Source of the DNA: Terriglobia bacterium
GTDB lineage: Bacteria; Acidobacteriota; Terriglobia; Acidiferrales; UBA7541
Direction: 5' to 3'
Assembly (NCBI GenBank): GCA_020073375.1
Contig: JAIQFG010000025.1
Location: 1-64,000, forward strand
DNA length: 64,000 nt
In this document: positions 1 through 9,463 of the stretch, one piece after another
How positions within the stretch are numbered: position 1 is the first letter of the stretch
Layout: each line of letters opens with the position of its first letter
Position numbers and translations under genes: made by a program
The notes under the pieces: model-generated
What the model was told of the DNA's origin: nothing
Databases searched by the model: none
What the model saw: the letters and a program-made list of their open reading frames with translations, nothing else

Positions 1-1833
1 GCGCACGACGGAATCATCCTCATCGGGCTTATAAATCCAAACATCGCGATTGTGGAAATACTGGAATAGCGGACTGAGGTCCATCCCCGGAATTTCCCGC
101 GCCCAGACGGTCTTAGCGTGGTCGATGTCCGCTTCGTTGTAGACGTATTCCTCGCCCGAGTTGTGATCCTTTGCGTAACGCACCAGGACGAGGTGTTCGC
201 CGGGGAGCGCGGCCAGTTGCTGTTCGACCGGCTTGCGAAACGGCTCTTTCAAATCGTCCACGAATGCGTAGTCGTCGGGATACGAACTTCTCTGGTTCAC
301 GCAAATTTGCAGCACCAGCCCTGCGAGAAGCAGACATTCGCACGAAGAGATCAGCCAACTGGATCCGGTACGGAATTGCGGTGCAATCCAGGATGCGATC
401 CTCACGATGATCAACGCGGCCACCGTTGCGATCAGTGCCGCGGAAAAATGCAGATGCAGCCAGTGGCGCAAAGAATTCGTTTCGGCCGTGACCATGTGCG
501 CGAAATAAACCGGGCCGATCAAAACGCTGTACAGGACAACAAGGCGCGTCAGCGCCGCGCCCACGGCGTGCCCCCATAATTTCACGCCGTGCATGGCGCG
601 CATTCCCTGGATCATCAGGACGACGAGCGTGGCCATCAGCGGCGCGGCGTAGTGCGAGTGGTAGTACACGACAATCCAAAGCGCGAAAAAGGAAAGCGCT
701 GCCTGGAACAACAGTAGCCAGTTGCGAGGCTGCTTGAGCAACCAGGGCAGCGTCAGAAACGGGATCGTGAGTGCGGGACCTAGAAAAAATTGCCAGAGAT
801 CGGTCAGCTTCCACTCGAGTTGCCCTTCGGCCGCCGGCCAGCTGGCTTGATACAGACTGGGCAAGAAATTGTGATAGAAATCGTCGAATTGCGGATTGGT
901 GTAGGAAATCGGCGGCTGGTCCTGCTGCCAAAGGAAAACCGCCGTGCGGATGAGCCGCCCTTCGATGAAATGGGGGAAAACCAGCGGGCTTCCGGTGACG
1001 CGCCAGTTGTAGCCGGCGACAAATGCGACGACGCACGCCAGAATCAAAGCGAGCGGCAGGAGCAGGCGTTTCGCTAACGCGGTTCGCTCGGATTTTTCCC
1101 GGCGCAGCACCCGCCACACAATCGCCACGAAAAACGGAAGAAAGAAAATCGCTCCTTCCACCGGGCGGCTCGTCGCCAGGATGCCCGCGCCGAGACCGAA
1201 AATCACGGCATCGCGTGTTCCCCGATATTCCCAGATGCGTGGCAGCGCGCCGAGAACCAGCGCCGCGCCCGTCGCTGCCACGGCGCCGCCCCAGTAGCTG
1301 TTCATCCAGTAGCTGAACAACCCGACCCGCAGCATCACCAGCACGCCGCCCAGCAGCGCCCATTCCGGCGGCATCCATCCCTGCAGCATCCAGGTCATGG
1401 CCATGCACATGGCCGCAACGCTGAGCAAGACGCCGATCCACGGATTGCCCAGAATTTTTCCAAGAGCCAGCGCCATTCCCTGCGCCGGTGGATACATAGA
1501 AGCGTACGTGGGATGCTGAATGACGTGAAACGTATCGAAGAACATCCACATCGGGTGCGGCGGATTTGCCAGTCGCCCGTGCGCAAACGTATCCGCCGCC
1601 AGCAGGTAGCTGAACTCGTCGTGGACTTTCGGCTGCGGTACCGTCATCCAGGGCAATAGCGCGAGGCGCGCGAGGATCGTGACTCCGCCGATCGCGGCGA
1701 TGGCAGCTTTCTTATTTTGCGCAAGCCGGACGAAGGCCTGCTCGATCCGCGCAAAAACAGCCTCGCCTAGCCCCGCTTTCGGCAATATCAATCCGATGCA
1801 GATGGCAAGAAGGGTCCAGTCTAGTTTCTGCAC
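1..1833 (-). CDS. GT-C/ArnT-like polytopic membrane glycosyltransferase homologue (3' end cut by the window)
   Basis: Translating the reverse complement gives an open frame of 611 codons from a GTG at 1833 to base 1; the C-terminus lies outside the window. No in-frame ATG follows the upstream stop before conserved sequence, so the GTG start is tentative. The protein has many hydrophobic helices and a first-loop motif [18 protein letters not shown]. That matches HDEFEYLLMGDTFAHFRL in the gene at 4067-5908, and homology continues through [36 protein letters not shown] and KTVWARE. An acidic pair in the first extracytoplasmic loop is typical of GT-C enzymes that use polyprenyl-phosphate sugars. 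A role in cell-surface glycan transfer is inferred; donor and acceptor are unknown. A longer open frame on the same strand (113-1549) is arginine-rich and is a shadow. Confidence 0.75.
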   Translation of the reverse strand, partial: MQKLDWTLLAICIGLILPKAGLGEAVFARIEQAFVRLAQNKKAAIAAIGGVTILARLALLPWMTVPQPKVHDEFSYLLAADTFAHGRLANPPHPMWMFFDTFHVIQHPTYASMYPPAQGMALALGKILGNPWIGVLLSVAAMCMAMTWMLQGWMPPEWALLGGVLVMLRVGLFSYWMNSYWGGAVAATGAALVLGALPRIWEYRGTRDAVIFGLGAGILATSRPVEGAIFFLPFFVAIVWRVLRREKSERTALAKRLLLPLALILACVVAFVAGYNWRVTGSPLVFPHFIEGRLIRTAVFLWQQDQPPISYTNPQFDDFYHNFLPSLYQASWPAAEGQLEWKLTDLWQFFLGPALTIPFLTLPWLLKQPRNWLLLFQAALSFFALWIVVYYHSHYAAPLMATLVVLMIQGMRAMHGVKLWGHAVGAALTRLVVLYSVLIGPVYFAHMVTAETNSLRHWLHLHFSAALIATVAALIIVRIASWIAPQFRTGSSWLISSCECLLLAGLVLQICVNQRSSYPDDYAFVDDLKEPFRKPVEQQLAALPGEHLVLVRYAKDHNSGEEYVYNEADIDHAKTVWAREIPGMDLSPLFQYFHNRDVWIYKPDEDDSVVR

Positions 1834-1943
1834 AGGGAGATCACCGATTTTGAGTGGAAGATCACGCGATTAAATGGAATCAGAGGCATCCTAACAAATC
1901 TAGGAACCACGCGGTTCAGCGTTTTGTACACTGTCAAAAATAC

Positions 1944-2025
1944 CGTCATTCCGAACGAAGTGAGGAATCCCTCATTCTTTTGGCTCTAAGAACCGGAGGG
2001 ATTCCTCACTTCGTTCGGAATGACG
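1944..2025. repeat. Palindromic intergenic element, CGTCATTCCGA family (copy 1)
   Basis: Long inverted repeat. The left arm CGTCATTCCGAACGAAGTGA and its complement at the right end flank a central spacer. Related elements lie at 22270-22359, 50549-50666 and 54511-54597. This copy sits between two same-strand membrane-protein genes and could fold as a long RNA hairpin. Function unknown (REP-like element or terminator). Confidence 0.8.
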
Positions 2026-2043
2026 GCGTAACAAAGAAAGGCT

Positions 2044-3885
2044 CTATAGCGCGCTCACCTGCCGGATCACGTCCGGTGGAATTTCAAAAAGTTCCTTATA
2101 GTCCGGGTAAAATTCTAAGAATTCCTCCGATAGTCTCTTCACATCGAGAGGATCCAGTGCCCGGACTTTCTTATAGAGAACGAGGCTGCTGCCGTCCTCC
2201 AACCGGAAAACAAAATTCATCTTTTCGTAGGATTTCCCGATCCCTTCGCCGTTCACAAGTTGATCGGCCAGAACCCCGATCACTCGCTGGTCCTCCGGGG
2301 CAAGGTGATAGGCATACGGAATGGTCAGCACGACGTACCGCGCCGTCAGGAAAGCAATCGGGAAGCCGTCGCGCTTGTCCACGTCATTGGTGGCCGCAAT
2401 TTTGTGCGCCAGCGCGGCGTGGGCGGGCTCCAGATACATGCAGGCTTCGTGCACAACGCTGGAATTCAATCGGTAGGAGCTGGCCAGGATATAGATGGTG
2501 GATTCCGAATCCTTGGTGATGGCGGTCAACGTGTCGAGCAGCGCGCGCACCTGATCCAGATCCGTCCGCACCATCGGATTCTGCCTTACCTGCGGCAGTG
2601 CAAATTCCACGGGGTTTAGCAAGACATTCGCGCTGGGAAGCAATGCCGCGGAGAAATTTGCCGCACATACCGCCAGTAATGCCACGAGGACCGCTGCCTT
2701 TGCGATTCCGCCGCGGGCCCAAAGAAAAAAATCCTGCGCCAGAAGCGCCACTAAGGCCGCAACGGTGGCAACCGCCCAATAGAAGTGCTGTCCTCCAAAT
2801 TCATCTGTCCCGGCATACACAACAAAGTTCTGCGTCCGCGTGAAAAGCGCGAAAGTAACCACGAATTGGACGCAAAGAAAGCAGACCAAAGGGCGCCGGC
2901 GGGCTTCCCGCAAGGAATACAAGAGCCCAAGCCCCGCCAGGGCCAGAATCAGCAGGCCGAAATGGCCCTCGAGCGCCTCGAGATTTTGCGCCCACGCGCG
3001 ATTTGACCGGTAGGCCGAGTAGATGTCCCGGTAATCCGTTGAAAGCATCCGGCTCGCGATGGGAGTGGCGGCCAGGAATGTTGCAAGAAGGGAGATCAAA
3101 CCCAGGGCGATGGCATTCCTTGCGAGCGGCTTCCATTTCAGCCGGCGCTCCACGTCTCCCGCAAATCGCAGGGCCTCGGTCACCGCAAGCGCCGCAAAAA
3201 AACCTACCACCCAATAGGCATACCATCTGCGGAACAATACGAGCAGGCTTAGAAGAAGGGCGATGGACGCGAGGCCCGTGAAACTCTGTTCCGCGAAATC
3301 CGCGCGGGAATACAGCAGCAGCACGGCAAAAATGATGAGAAGCCCGCCCACGTCGGCGTATCCCTGCAACACGGGAACCCACAATGGAGGCAGCAGGGCC
3401 AGCGATAGAATGGAAATCAGAGCGAGTCCCGTTTCGCCGGCTGCGTTTTTCGCTGGGTCATCCATGCGGAGCTTCTTCACCACCAGCGGAAATAAAACAA
3501 TCGATGGAACCGCGTACGTGACCGTTAGCGACAATATGTAGGACAGCCGGCCCGGACCAAATGCCAGTCGGAAGGGCAGTAGAAACAACACCGGCAATAA
3601 ATTGTAGTCTCTTTGCCGAACCGACTGCGCGACATAGGCCAGGGCGCGAAACGCGCCCACAGAGAAGCGCGCGCCCAGTTCCCTGTAGTAGTCGTGATAC
3701 TGGGCGTAGTCCCAGTAATAGATGAAATTTTCCTGCCGGACGTACCGCGCAACGAACCAGACCAGCAGAAAGCATACCGGGATCAAGAAAGCTGCCGCCG
3801 TCAGACGGTTCTTCCAGCAGACCGTGTGTGCGATTGGGGAACTCACGCTAACGCGACGAATCCGCTCGGCAATGCGAAGGCACAA
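2044..3885 (-). CDS. Polytopic membrane protein, GT-C glycosyltransferase-like
   Basis: Up to 613 residues; the outermost start is TTG at 3885 and a GTG at 3846 is an alternative. About ten hydrophobic helices begin at the segment AAAFLIPVCFLLVWFVARY. A first-loop stretch YYWDYAQYHDYYRELG carries acidic residues as in GT-C enzymes, and a soluble C-terminal domain of about 180 residues ends the protein. It is not closely similar to the two paralogous GT-C-like genes on either side, but it shares their architecture and a cluster with a GtrB-like GT2, so transfer of a lipid-linked sugar outside the membrane is plausible. It is divergent from the gene at 4067. No specific family was recognised with certainty. 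Confidence 0.65.
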   Translation of the reverse strand: MCLRIAERIRRVSVSSPIAHTVCWKNRLTAAAFLIPVCFLLVWFVARYVRQENFIYYWDYAQYHDYYRELGARFSVGAFRALAYVAQSVRQRDYNLLPVLFLLPFRLAFGPGRLSYILSLTVTYAVPSIVLFPLVVKKLRMDDPAKNAAGETGLALISILSLALLPPLWVPVLQGYADVGGLLIIFAVLLLYSRADFAEQSFTGLASIALLLSLLVLFRRWYAYWVVGFFAALAVTEALRFAGDVERRLKWKPLARNAIALGLISLLATFLAATPIASRMLSTDYRDIYSAYRSNRAWAQNLEALEGHFGLLILALAGLGLLYSLREARRRPLVCFLCVQFVVTFALFTRTQNFVVYAGTDEFGGQHFYWAVATVAALVALLAQDFFLWARGGIAKAAVLVALLAVCAANFSAALLPSANVLLNPVEFALPQVRQNPMVRTDLDQVRALLDTLTAITKDSESTIYILASSYRLNSSVVHEACMYLEPAHAALAHKIAATNDVDKRDGFPIAFLTARYVVLTIPYAYHLAPEDQRVIGVLADQLVNGEGIGKSYEKMNFVFRLEDGSSLVLYKKVRALDPLDVKRLSEEFLEFYPDYKELFEIPPDVIRQVSAL

Positions 3886-4066
3886 ATTCCCAAAGTCGCA
3901 ACTCCGTTGAGCAGGTCAGGCAAAACCGCTCTCGCAACCATTTCTAACATAACCATGCGGATGCAATGGGCCGGGGCGAAAAGCGGGTGTCTGGTTCGCC
4001 AGCGGGATAACTCTTTTGCGCCACCGCCGGGCGCGAAGATTTCCTTCGGTTTGCGCGGCTGCTAGG

Positions 4067-5908
4067 ATGAATTCGTCTGGGCACGCCCGTCTTTCCGTAT
4101 TTCTAGCCCGCCCTTGCGGGACACCGATGCCTCCTCTCCTGTCCACATTCATCCGAGGCCACCAGGTCGAGATCGTGGAGACCTACCTGGTTTTTTTCGT
4201 CGTCGCAATGTCATATTTCTTCCCGCGCCTCGGATCGGCACGCTTCGCCGGTTTGGAGCGCGGCATTGCTCGTTTCGCGCAGCGGCGGCGGCTGGTTGTA
4301 ATTCTTACCGGCGTGGCGGCGCTTGCGGCGCGCGCGATCGTCCTGCCGATTTTGCCGGTTCCCGTTCCCTCGATTCACGACGAATTCGAGTACCTGCTGA
4401 TGGGCGACACGTTTGCTCATTTTCGCCTGACCAACCCCGCCCATCCGATGGGCGCGCACCTCGAAACATTTCATGTACTGCAGCAGCCCACCTACACGGG
4501 CATCGTGCCTCCCATGCAAGGCCTGCTGCTGGCCGCCGGAAAATTGATCGGCGGCCACCCGTTTGCCGGTGTCTGGCTGAGCGTCGGACTAATGTGCGCC
4601 GCGGTGTGCTGGATGCTGCAGGGCTGGCTGCCGCCGAAGTGGGCCCTGGTTGGCAGCGCGTTGGTGGTGATGCGGTTCGCGGTGTTCAGTTACTGGTCGG
4701 ATTCCTACTGGGGAGGCGCGATTGCGGCGGCCGCCGGCGCACTGGTGCTCGGGGCGTTTCCGAGGATCAAGAGGCGCCTGCGGCTATTCGACGTTCTTGC
4801 CATGGGAGCGGGACTTGCGATCCTTGCCAACGTCCGGCCGTATGAAGGTCTCGTGTTCAGCCTCCCGGTGGCCGTTGGGCTGCTGATCTGGATGGCGGGC
4901 CGCACGGGGCCGGTGCTATCCGAATCGTTGAAGCGAGTCGTTTTGCCCCTGGCAATGCTCATGGGCCTGACGTTCGCAGCCATGGGCTATTACAACTGGC
5001 GCGTCACCGGCCATCCGCTGCGAACCGCGTACGATGTCAGCATGAGCACGGTGAATCCTGTTCCTTACTTCCCTTGGCAGTCCCTGCGCCCGATTCCCGA
5101 ATACCAGTTCAAGGTGTTTCGCGATTTTTACGTCAACTTTTTGCTCCCGCAGTACCAGGAAGTGCGAACCGCGGGCGGGTTTGCCACGGTCACGTGGTCG
5201 AAGATCAAAAGGCTCTCGTCATTTTATTTTGGAGCCGCTCTCGGGCTTCCGCTGCTGATGGCGCTGTTCATGGGCGGATTCCGGAATGTGTTTCTGACGC
5301 GCCTGCGGTTCTTGTCTATCGTGGCGGCGGTAACTCTCACCGGCTTGTTCCTGGAAGTGCAGTATGCGCCGCACTACGCGGCGCCGCTAGCCTGCGTCTT
5401 TCTGTGTTTCGTTGTGCAGGCGATGCGCTATGTCCGGGTGTGGGGCCGGCAGCGCCGGCCGATCGGCCTGCTGGCCATGCGCGCCGTGCCTGCGCTGTGC
5501 TTGATTTCTCTGGCATTGGGCGCCGCGCAAATCGCGAGCGGGTATTACATCACGCAGGATTGGCCGCATTCCTGGTACTCCGTGCACATTGGAAACGTGG
5601 ACCGCACCCGGCTTACCGACGAGCTCGCGCAAATGCCTGGCCGGCAGCTCGTCATTGTCCGGTACGAACCCTGGCATAGCGTCCACGACGAGTGGGTGTT
5701 CAATTCCAGCGACATTGACGGATCGAAGACCGTCTGGGCACGGGATATGGACCCGGTGCAAAATCAGGAACTAATTCAATATTTCCACGATCGCCGCGTT
5801 TGGCTGCTGGACCCGGACAAATCGCGCTCCCGGTTGATGCCCTATCCGGGCGCCGATGAACCGTCGCAAGCAGTTGCGATGGAACACAAACCCTCCCTGG
5901 CGCGTTGA
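4067..5908 (+). CDS. GT-C/ArnT-like polytopic membrane glycosyltransferase homologue
   Basis: 613 residues from ATG 4067, which has AGG immediately upstream. Starts at 4016 and 4127 are also possible, and the first 60 residues from 4016 are unusually arginine-rich. About eleven transmembrane helices. The first periplasmic loop has HDEFEYLLMGDTFAHFRL; later motifs are GWLPPKWALVG, FSYWSDSYWGG, NVRPYEGLVFSLP and YNWRVTG, and a soluble C-terminal tail contains KTVWARDMD. All match the gene truncated at the left edge, so the two are paralogues flanking a third membrane protein. A neighbouring GtrB-like transferase suggests polyprenyl-phosphate sugar as donor (inference). Confidence 0.75.
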   Translation: MNSSGHARLSVFLARPCGTPMPPLLSTFIRGHQVEIVETYLVFFVVAMSYFFPRLGSARFAGLERGIARFAQRRRLVVILTGVAALAARAIVLPILPVPVPSIHDEFEYLLMGDTFAHFRLTNPAHPMGAHLETFHVLQQPTYTGIVPPMQGLLLAAGKLIGGHPFAGVWLSVGLMCAAVCWMLQGWLPPKWALVGSALVVMRFAVFSYWSDSYWGGAIAAAAGALVLGAFPRIKRRLRLFDVLAMGAGLAILANVRPYEGLVFSLPVAVGLLIWMAGRTGPVLSESLKRVVLPLAMLMGLTFAAMGYYNWRVTGHPLRTAYDVSMSTVNPVPYFPWQSLRPIPEYQFKVFRDFYVNFLLPQYQEVRTAGGFATVTWSKIKRLSSFYFGAALGLPLLMALFMGGFRNVFLTRLRFLSIVAAVTLTGLFLEVQYAPHYAAPLACVFLCFVVQAMRYVRVWGRQRRPIGLLAMRAVPALCLISLALGAAQIASGYYITQDWPHSWYSVHIGNVDRTRLTDELAQMPGRQLVIVRYEPWHSVHDEWVFNSSDIDGSKTVWARDMDPVQNQELIQYFHDRRVWLLDPDKSRSRLMPYPGADEPSQAVAMEHKPSLAR

Positions 5909-6061
5909 GCTCGTTTCCTGAGCGCGAGCCACGGAAAATACGTTATCTCGCAGGGCACAGCGTCTTGTTGCGCGAGCGCCGTCCCGCTACGCTGGGTTCG
6001 CGGCCGCTGAAGCAGTTACTTATCCTCATTGCAGCTTCTGGTGTCGCCTGAAAAGCCAAGA

Positions 6062-7129
6062 ATGACCGACCAGCCCATCGAAAGACGCCGCAGAACCGAC
6101 GGCGCTCCCGCGCGTGTTTCGGTGCTTATCCCCGTGCACAACGAGGAGACCGTCTTGCCGGAGTCCCTGGCCCGCGTGGGCAAGGTGCTCGATTCGCTGC
6201 CGGGCGGACCTCACGAAATTGTGGTCGTGGACGACGGGAGCACGGACCGGACGCTGGAAATTCTCGAGGATGCCGCCGCGAAAGATTCACGGCTGAAAGC
6301 CATCTCCCTGTCGCGCAATTTCGGCCACCAGGCCGCGCTCACCGCCGCTTTGGACTACGGCACGGGAGACGCGGTGATCGTAATCGACGGCGACCTGCAG
6401 GATCCGCCGGAAATCATTCCGGAATTCGTGGAAAAATTCTACGACGGGTACGACGTCGTATACGCGCAGCGCAAGGGCCGCAAGGAAGTATGGTGGCTGC
6501 GCCTGTGCTTCTTTCTTTTCTACCGCCTGATGTCGCGGCTTTCGGATATCAACCTCCCGCTCGACGCCGGAGATTGCGGTTTGATGTCGCGCCGCGTGGT
6601 CCGGCAGCTTCGGGAAATGACCGAGCATCAGCGGTACCTGCGGGGCATGAGAAGCTGGGTCGGGTTTCGCCAGACTGGCATCGTCGTGGAGCGCTCGGAG
6701 CGCCACTCCGGCGAGAGCAAGTACAGCGCGCTGAAGCGCCTGAAATTCGCGGCGGACGGAATTTTTGCGTTTTCCACCGTGCCAATCCGCGCTGCGTCCC
6801 TGCTGGGCGCCTCGGCGATCGGCGTTTCGATGGTCTACGCGCTGTACACGATCTTCGCGAAAATATTCCTGAATCAGACGGTGCGCGGTTTCGCGGCCCT
6901 GATCGTGGTGATGACGTTCCTCTCCGGCGTCCTGCTGTTTTTCCTGGGCATCATCGGGGAATACATCGGCCGGATTTACGAGGAGATCAAAGCGCGCCCG
7001 CTCTACGTAGTCGACCGGTGCATCGGCCAGGCGTTTATCGAGCGCGGCCAACCCGGGGCATTTTCCCGCCGCGCGGGCGGATTCAGCGCGGTGGCAACGG
7101 GCCGCGGGGATTTCGAGCGCGAAGACTGA
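6062..7129 (+). CDS. Family 2 glycosyltransferase, GtrB/DPM1-like polyprenyl-phosphate sugar synthase
   Basis: 355 residues from ATG 6062; an upstream start at 6029 is in frame but not needed. N-terminal GT-A fold: VLIPVHNEE, the VVDDGSTD nucleotide-binding motif, RNFGHQAALTAALDYG and the metal-binding VIDGDLQDPPE. Then follow MSRRVVRQL, GMRSWVGFRQ and SGESKYSALKRL. Two C-terminal transmembrane helices end in GIIGEYIGRIYEEIKARP, the classic GtrB/ArnC/DPM1 tail. These enzymes transfer a sugar from UDP- or GDP-sugar to undecaprenyl phosphate on the cytoplasmic face. The next gene, a methyltransferase, begins 19 bases downstream, so they are probably co-transcribed. Confidence 0.9.
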   Translation: MTDQPIERRRRTDGAPARVSVLIPVHNEETVLPESLARVGKVLDSLPGGPHEIVVVDDGSTDRTLEILEDAAAKDSRLKAISLSRNFGHQAALTAALDYGTGDAVIVIDGDLQDPPEIIPEFVEKFYDGYDVVYAQRKGRKEVWWLRLCFFLFYRLMSRLSDINLPLDAGDCGLMSRRVVRQLREMTEHQRYLRGMRSWVGFRQTGIVVERSERHSGESKYSALKRLKFAADGIFAFSTVPIRAASLLGASAIGVSMVYALYTIFAKIFLNQTVRGFAALIVVMTFLSGVLLFFLGIIGEYIGRIYEEIKARPLYVVDRCIGQAFIERGQPGAFSRRAGGFSAVATGRGDFERED

Positions 7130-7148
7130 CGGGAACTTCTTCACTTCA

Positions 7149-7952
7149 ATGGACCGCGAATTCAGCCAGCGCTACCGGGAATTGTATGAGAGGCATTGGT
7201 GGTTCCGCGTGCGCGAGCAGGCGATCCTGGAGCTTCTCCGCCGCAGGCAGCCGCCCGGAGGGTGGAAGTCCATCCTTGACATCGGGTGCGGCGACGCCCT
7301 TTTTTTTCCGGAGCTCTCCCGGCTCGGCGAGGTAGAAGGGGTGGAACCGATCGGGGAAATCATCGATCCGGAAAACCCTTTTCGCGAACGCATCCACGTC
7401 GGCCCGTTCGATGAAAGTTTTCAGCCCCGCAAGAGATATTCGCTGATTCTGATGCTGGACGTTCTGGAGCATCTGGAAAATCCGGTTGCGGCGCTGCGCC
7501 GGGCCGTTTCGCTGCTCGAGCCCGGCGGCTCTCTCCTCATCACCGTGCCGGCGTTCCGCCTGCTATGGACCAGCCACGACACGCTGAACGATCACTTCAC
7601 GCGCTACACCAAAGCCGGTTTCCGCCGTGTGGCGGAGCAGGCCGGGATGAAGATCTCGGAATCAAGATACATGTTCTTCTGGCTGTTCCTTGCCAAATTG
7701 GGCGTCCAGACCAAGGAAGCAATCTTGGGATCCCAGCCGGGCATTCCAAAAGTGCCGCCGCCCGCCGTGAACCATCTCCTGGAGTGGATATCGCGCCTCG
7801 AAGAAAAAATGTTGAGGGGGCTGCCGGTGCCATTTGGCAGCTCGCTGCTCGTTTTCGGGGGTTCGGATCCCGGCCGCATTTCCAGCAGACCGCAAGTGGA
7901 CATCGGTCCCGTGGTGGCCGAGGACGAGCCGCAGGCCGCGATCCGCCGGTAG
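7149..7952 (+). CDS. Class I SAM-dependent methyltransferase
   Basis: 267 residues. SAM-binding motif I is ILDIGCGDALFFPEL (around residues 40-54), with an acidic strand-2 end GVEPIGE. Motif LILMLDVLEHLENP and post-motif LEPGGSLLITVPAF follow, which places it in the Methyltransf_11/23 group. The segment HDTLNDHFTRYTKAGFRRVAEQAG is common in methyltransferases encoded with lipid-linked sugar transferases. It starts 19 bases after the GT2 stop. The substrate is unknown; methylation of a sugar or lipid intermediate made by the neighbouring transferases is an inference. Confidence 0.85.
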   Translation: MDREFSQRYRELYERHWWFRVREQAILELLRRRQPPGGWKSILDIGCGDALFFPELSRLGEVEGVEPIGEIIDPENPFRERIHVGPFDESFQPRKRYSLILMLDVLEHLENPVAALRRAVSLLEPGGSLLITVPAFRLLWTSHDTLNDHFTRYTKAGFRRVAEQAGMKISESRYMFFWLFLAKLGVQTKEAILGSQPGIPKVPPPAVNHLLEWISRLEEKMLRGLPVPFGSSLLVFGGSDPGRISSRPQVDIGPVVAEDEPQAAIRR

Positions 7953-8027
7953 CCGGACGCAAGCAGCAGGCCAGTTACCGGGGGCGGCAACCGGGAAAAT
8001 TTCGTAGCGAAGTTTCGCTGTTTCCGC

Positions 8028-8033
8028 TACAAT
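8028..8033 (+). promoter_or_regulatory. Possible -10 element upstream of rplS
   Basis: TACAAT lies 65 bases before the rplS start. No convincing -35 box is seen at the usual spacing. A weak stem (GACCC/GGGTC, about 8055-8073) lies in the leader; no known L19 leader motif was recognised. Confidence 0.25.
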
Positions 8034-8092
8034 TAGCGTTTGCCTAAAGCAGTGCTGACCCCACCTGAGTGGGTCTGCCGGGAATCTGAGCC

Positions 8093-8485
8093 ATGAATCG
8101 CGTCATTGAGAAGTTCCAGGAAGCACAAGTGCGGAAAGACCTGCCTGCGCTGCGCGCGGGCGATACCGTGCGCATCCACGTTCGCCTGAAAGAGGGCGAA
8201 GGCGAAAAAGAGCGCATCCAGCCGTTTGAAGGCGTGGTGATCAAGAAGCGCGGGAAATCGACCGGGGCCAGTTTCACCGTCCGCCGGGTGAGTTTTGGAG
8301 TGGGCATCGAGCGCGTGTTTCCGGTGAATTCGCCGTCGATCAGCTCGATCGAGGTTTTGCGGCAGGGCCGCGTGCGCCGCGCCAAGCTCTACTATCTGCG
8401 CGGGCTTAAGGGCAAGGCCGCGCGCCTGCAGCGCGTGGATCGCGTCGAGACTCCGGAAACCGCGCCGGAAGAAAAGCAGTCCTAA
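8093..8485 (+). CDS. rplS: Ribosomal protein bL19
   Basis: 130 residues, close to the usual 115-130. Begins [20 protein letters not shown] and contains the diagnostic [52 protein letters not shown] and the C-terminal [18 protein letters not shown]. bL19 sits at the 30S-50S interface. The usual upstream partner trmD is absent (a methyltransferase gene of other type precedes it). The commonly adjacent rnhB is still on the same strand about 1.5 kb downstream, separated by an opposite-strand two-gene cassette. Confidence 0.97.
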   Translation: MNRVIEKFQEAQVRKDLPALRAGDTVRIHVRLKEGEGEKERIQPFEGVVIKKRGKSTGASFTVRRVSFGVGIERVFPVNSPSISSIEVLRQGRVRRAKLYYLRGLKGKAARLQRVDRVETPETAPEEKQS

Positions 8486-8533
8486 CACCTCCGGGCAGCG
8501 GATTCGGGCGCGGCGAGCGAGTTGTGCGCCGCG

Positions 8534-9331
8534 CTACTTTGCCCCTTCCGATTTTTTCTGCAGATCGCCGAAGTTGATATCGTCCTCGCAGACCATTTCA
8601 CCCAGATTCCAATCCGGCTTTAATTCCAGCACGGCGTGTCCGCCCCAGGATTTCGTGTAGGTCTTGGGATCGTCGATGGTCGTGTCAATGGTCATCGTGT
8701 CGTGGTCGACGCGGCGCACGCGTTCCACCACGTGCAACTGGTCGCTGTGCGGATGGCCCACGTTATCGAGCCAGCTGATGTCGTTGAATCCCACCGTATC
8801 GATGACCAGCGTGTCGCCCTCCCAATGGCCGATCGCATCTCCCATCCATGAGGGCGGTGGATCCTGTGCATGAGCACGCCCGTCGGTGTAAATCTGCCGC
8901 ACGAAGTGATCGTATTCAAACACCATGACCACGCGTCCTGGAATTTGCATGATCTCCACGGGCTCGGCGCGCATCAGGTAGATTCGCGGCACGCCTGGCG
9001 GAAAACATTTCATCACCGGGTCGTTGGTTTGCGCCAGGGGCACGGCGCGGGGGCCGAAGTTCGGTTTGTTGGCATTGAACCTGGCCAAGCCCCACGGCGT
9101 CATGGGGGGTTCCTCGTTCGAGATGGACATGGCCAGCTCGAAAATCGTGTATTTGCGGGCGTTGTCCGGAGGGCGCCGGGAGCGCCGCCAGACTCCGGAG
9201 ATGTCCGGGACCGCAGGCGCCGCCTGCGCCGTCACGACTGCGGGTTTTTCAGCGGCGCGGTTGAGCCAAACGAACGACCCGGCCAGCAACAGCACAGCCG
9301 CAAGGATAGCGCCCATCCAGCGAGAACGCAT
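8534..9331 (-). CDS. Secreted protein of unknown function with WEGDTLV motif, partner of DUF6152 protein (copy 1)
   Basis: 265 residues from ATG 9331, preceded by a strong GGAGGGG. The frame is open further upstream but that part is arginine-rich. N-terminal signal or anchor helix MGAILAAVLLLAGSFVWL, then PDISGVW, KCFPPGVPRIYLMRAEPVEI, GRVVMVFEYDHFVRQIYTDG, IGHWEGDTLVIDTVGFND and RRVDHDTMTIDTTIDDPKTY. The same order of motifs, including two conserved cysteine regions, occurs in the protein at 22397-23194. I know this type as widespread uncharacterised periplasmic proteins of soil bacteria. It lies 132 bases downstream of a DUF6152 gene, the same arrangement as copy 2. No enzymatic function can be assigned. 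Confidence 0.8.
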   Translation of the reverse strand: MRSRWMGAILAAVLLLAGSFVWLNRAAEKPAVVTAQAAPAVPDISGVWRRSRRPPDNARKYTIFELAMSISNEEPPMTPWGLARFNANKPNFGPRAVPLAQTNDPVMKCFPPGVPRIYLMRAEPVEIMQIPGRVVMVFEYDHFVRQIYTDGRAHAQDPPPSWMGDAIGHWEGDTLVIDTVGFNDISWLDNVGHPHSDQLHVVERVRRVDHDTMTIDTTIDDPKTYTKSWGGHAVLELKPDWNLGEMVCEDDINFGDLQKKSEGAK

Positions 9332-9354
9332 TTTCAAACCCCTCCAAAATTCCG

Positions 9355-9380
9355 TGGCGCCGGCGTCCCGCCGGCGGTTT
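9355..9380. repeat. Partial GCGCCGGCGTCCCGCCGGC palindromic element
   Basis: Short palindromic sequence GCGCCGGCGTCCCGCCGGC between the DUF6152 gene and its partner, about 25 bases before the partner's ATG. It is half of the element seen complete at 57424-57498 and 16460-16533. Confidence 0.55.
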
Positions 9381-9463
9381 TTGTACTTGCGCAAAATGGT
9401 GGCGGCGCCAGCCGATCGCATGCGGCTAGAATCTTTGCGGGATAACAGTGCGAAAGACCGCCG

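Noticed and set aside
113-1549. 478-codon minus-strand open frame
   Set aside because: Arginine-rich, no domain; the true gene is another minus-strand frame with clear homology to the gene at 4067-5908.
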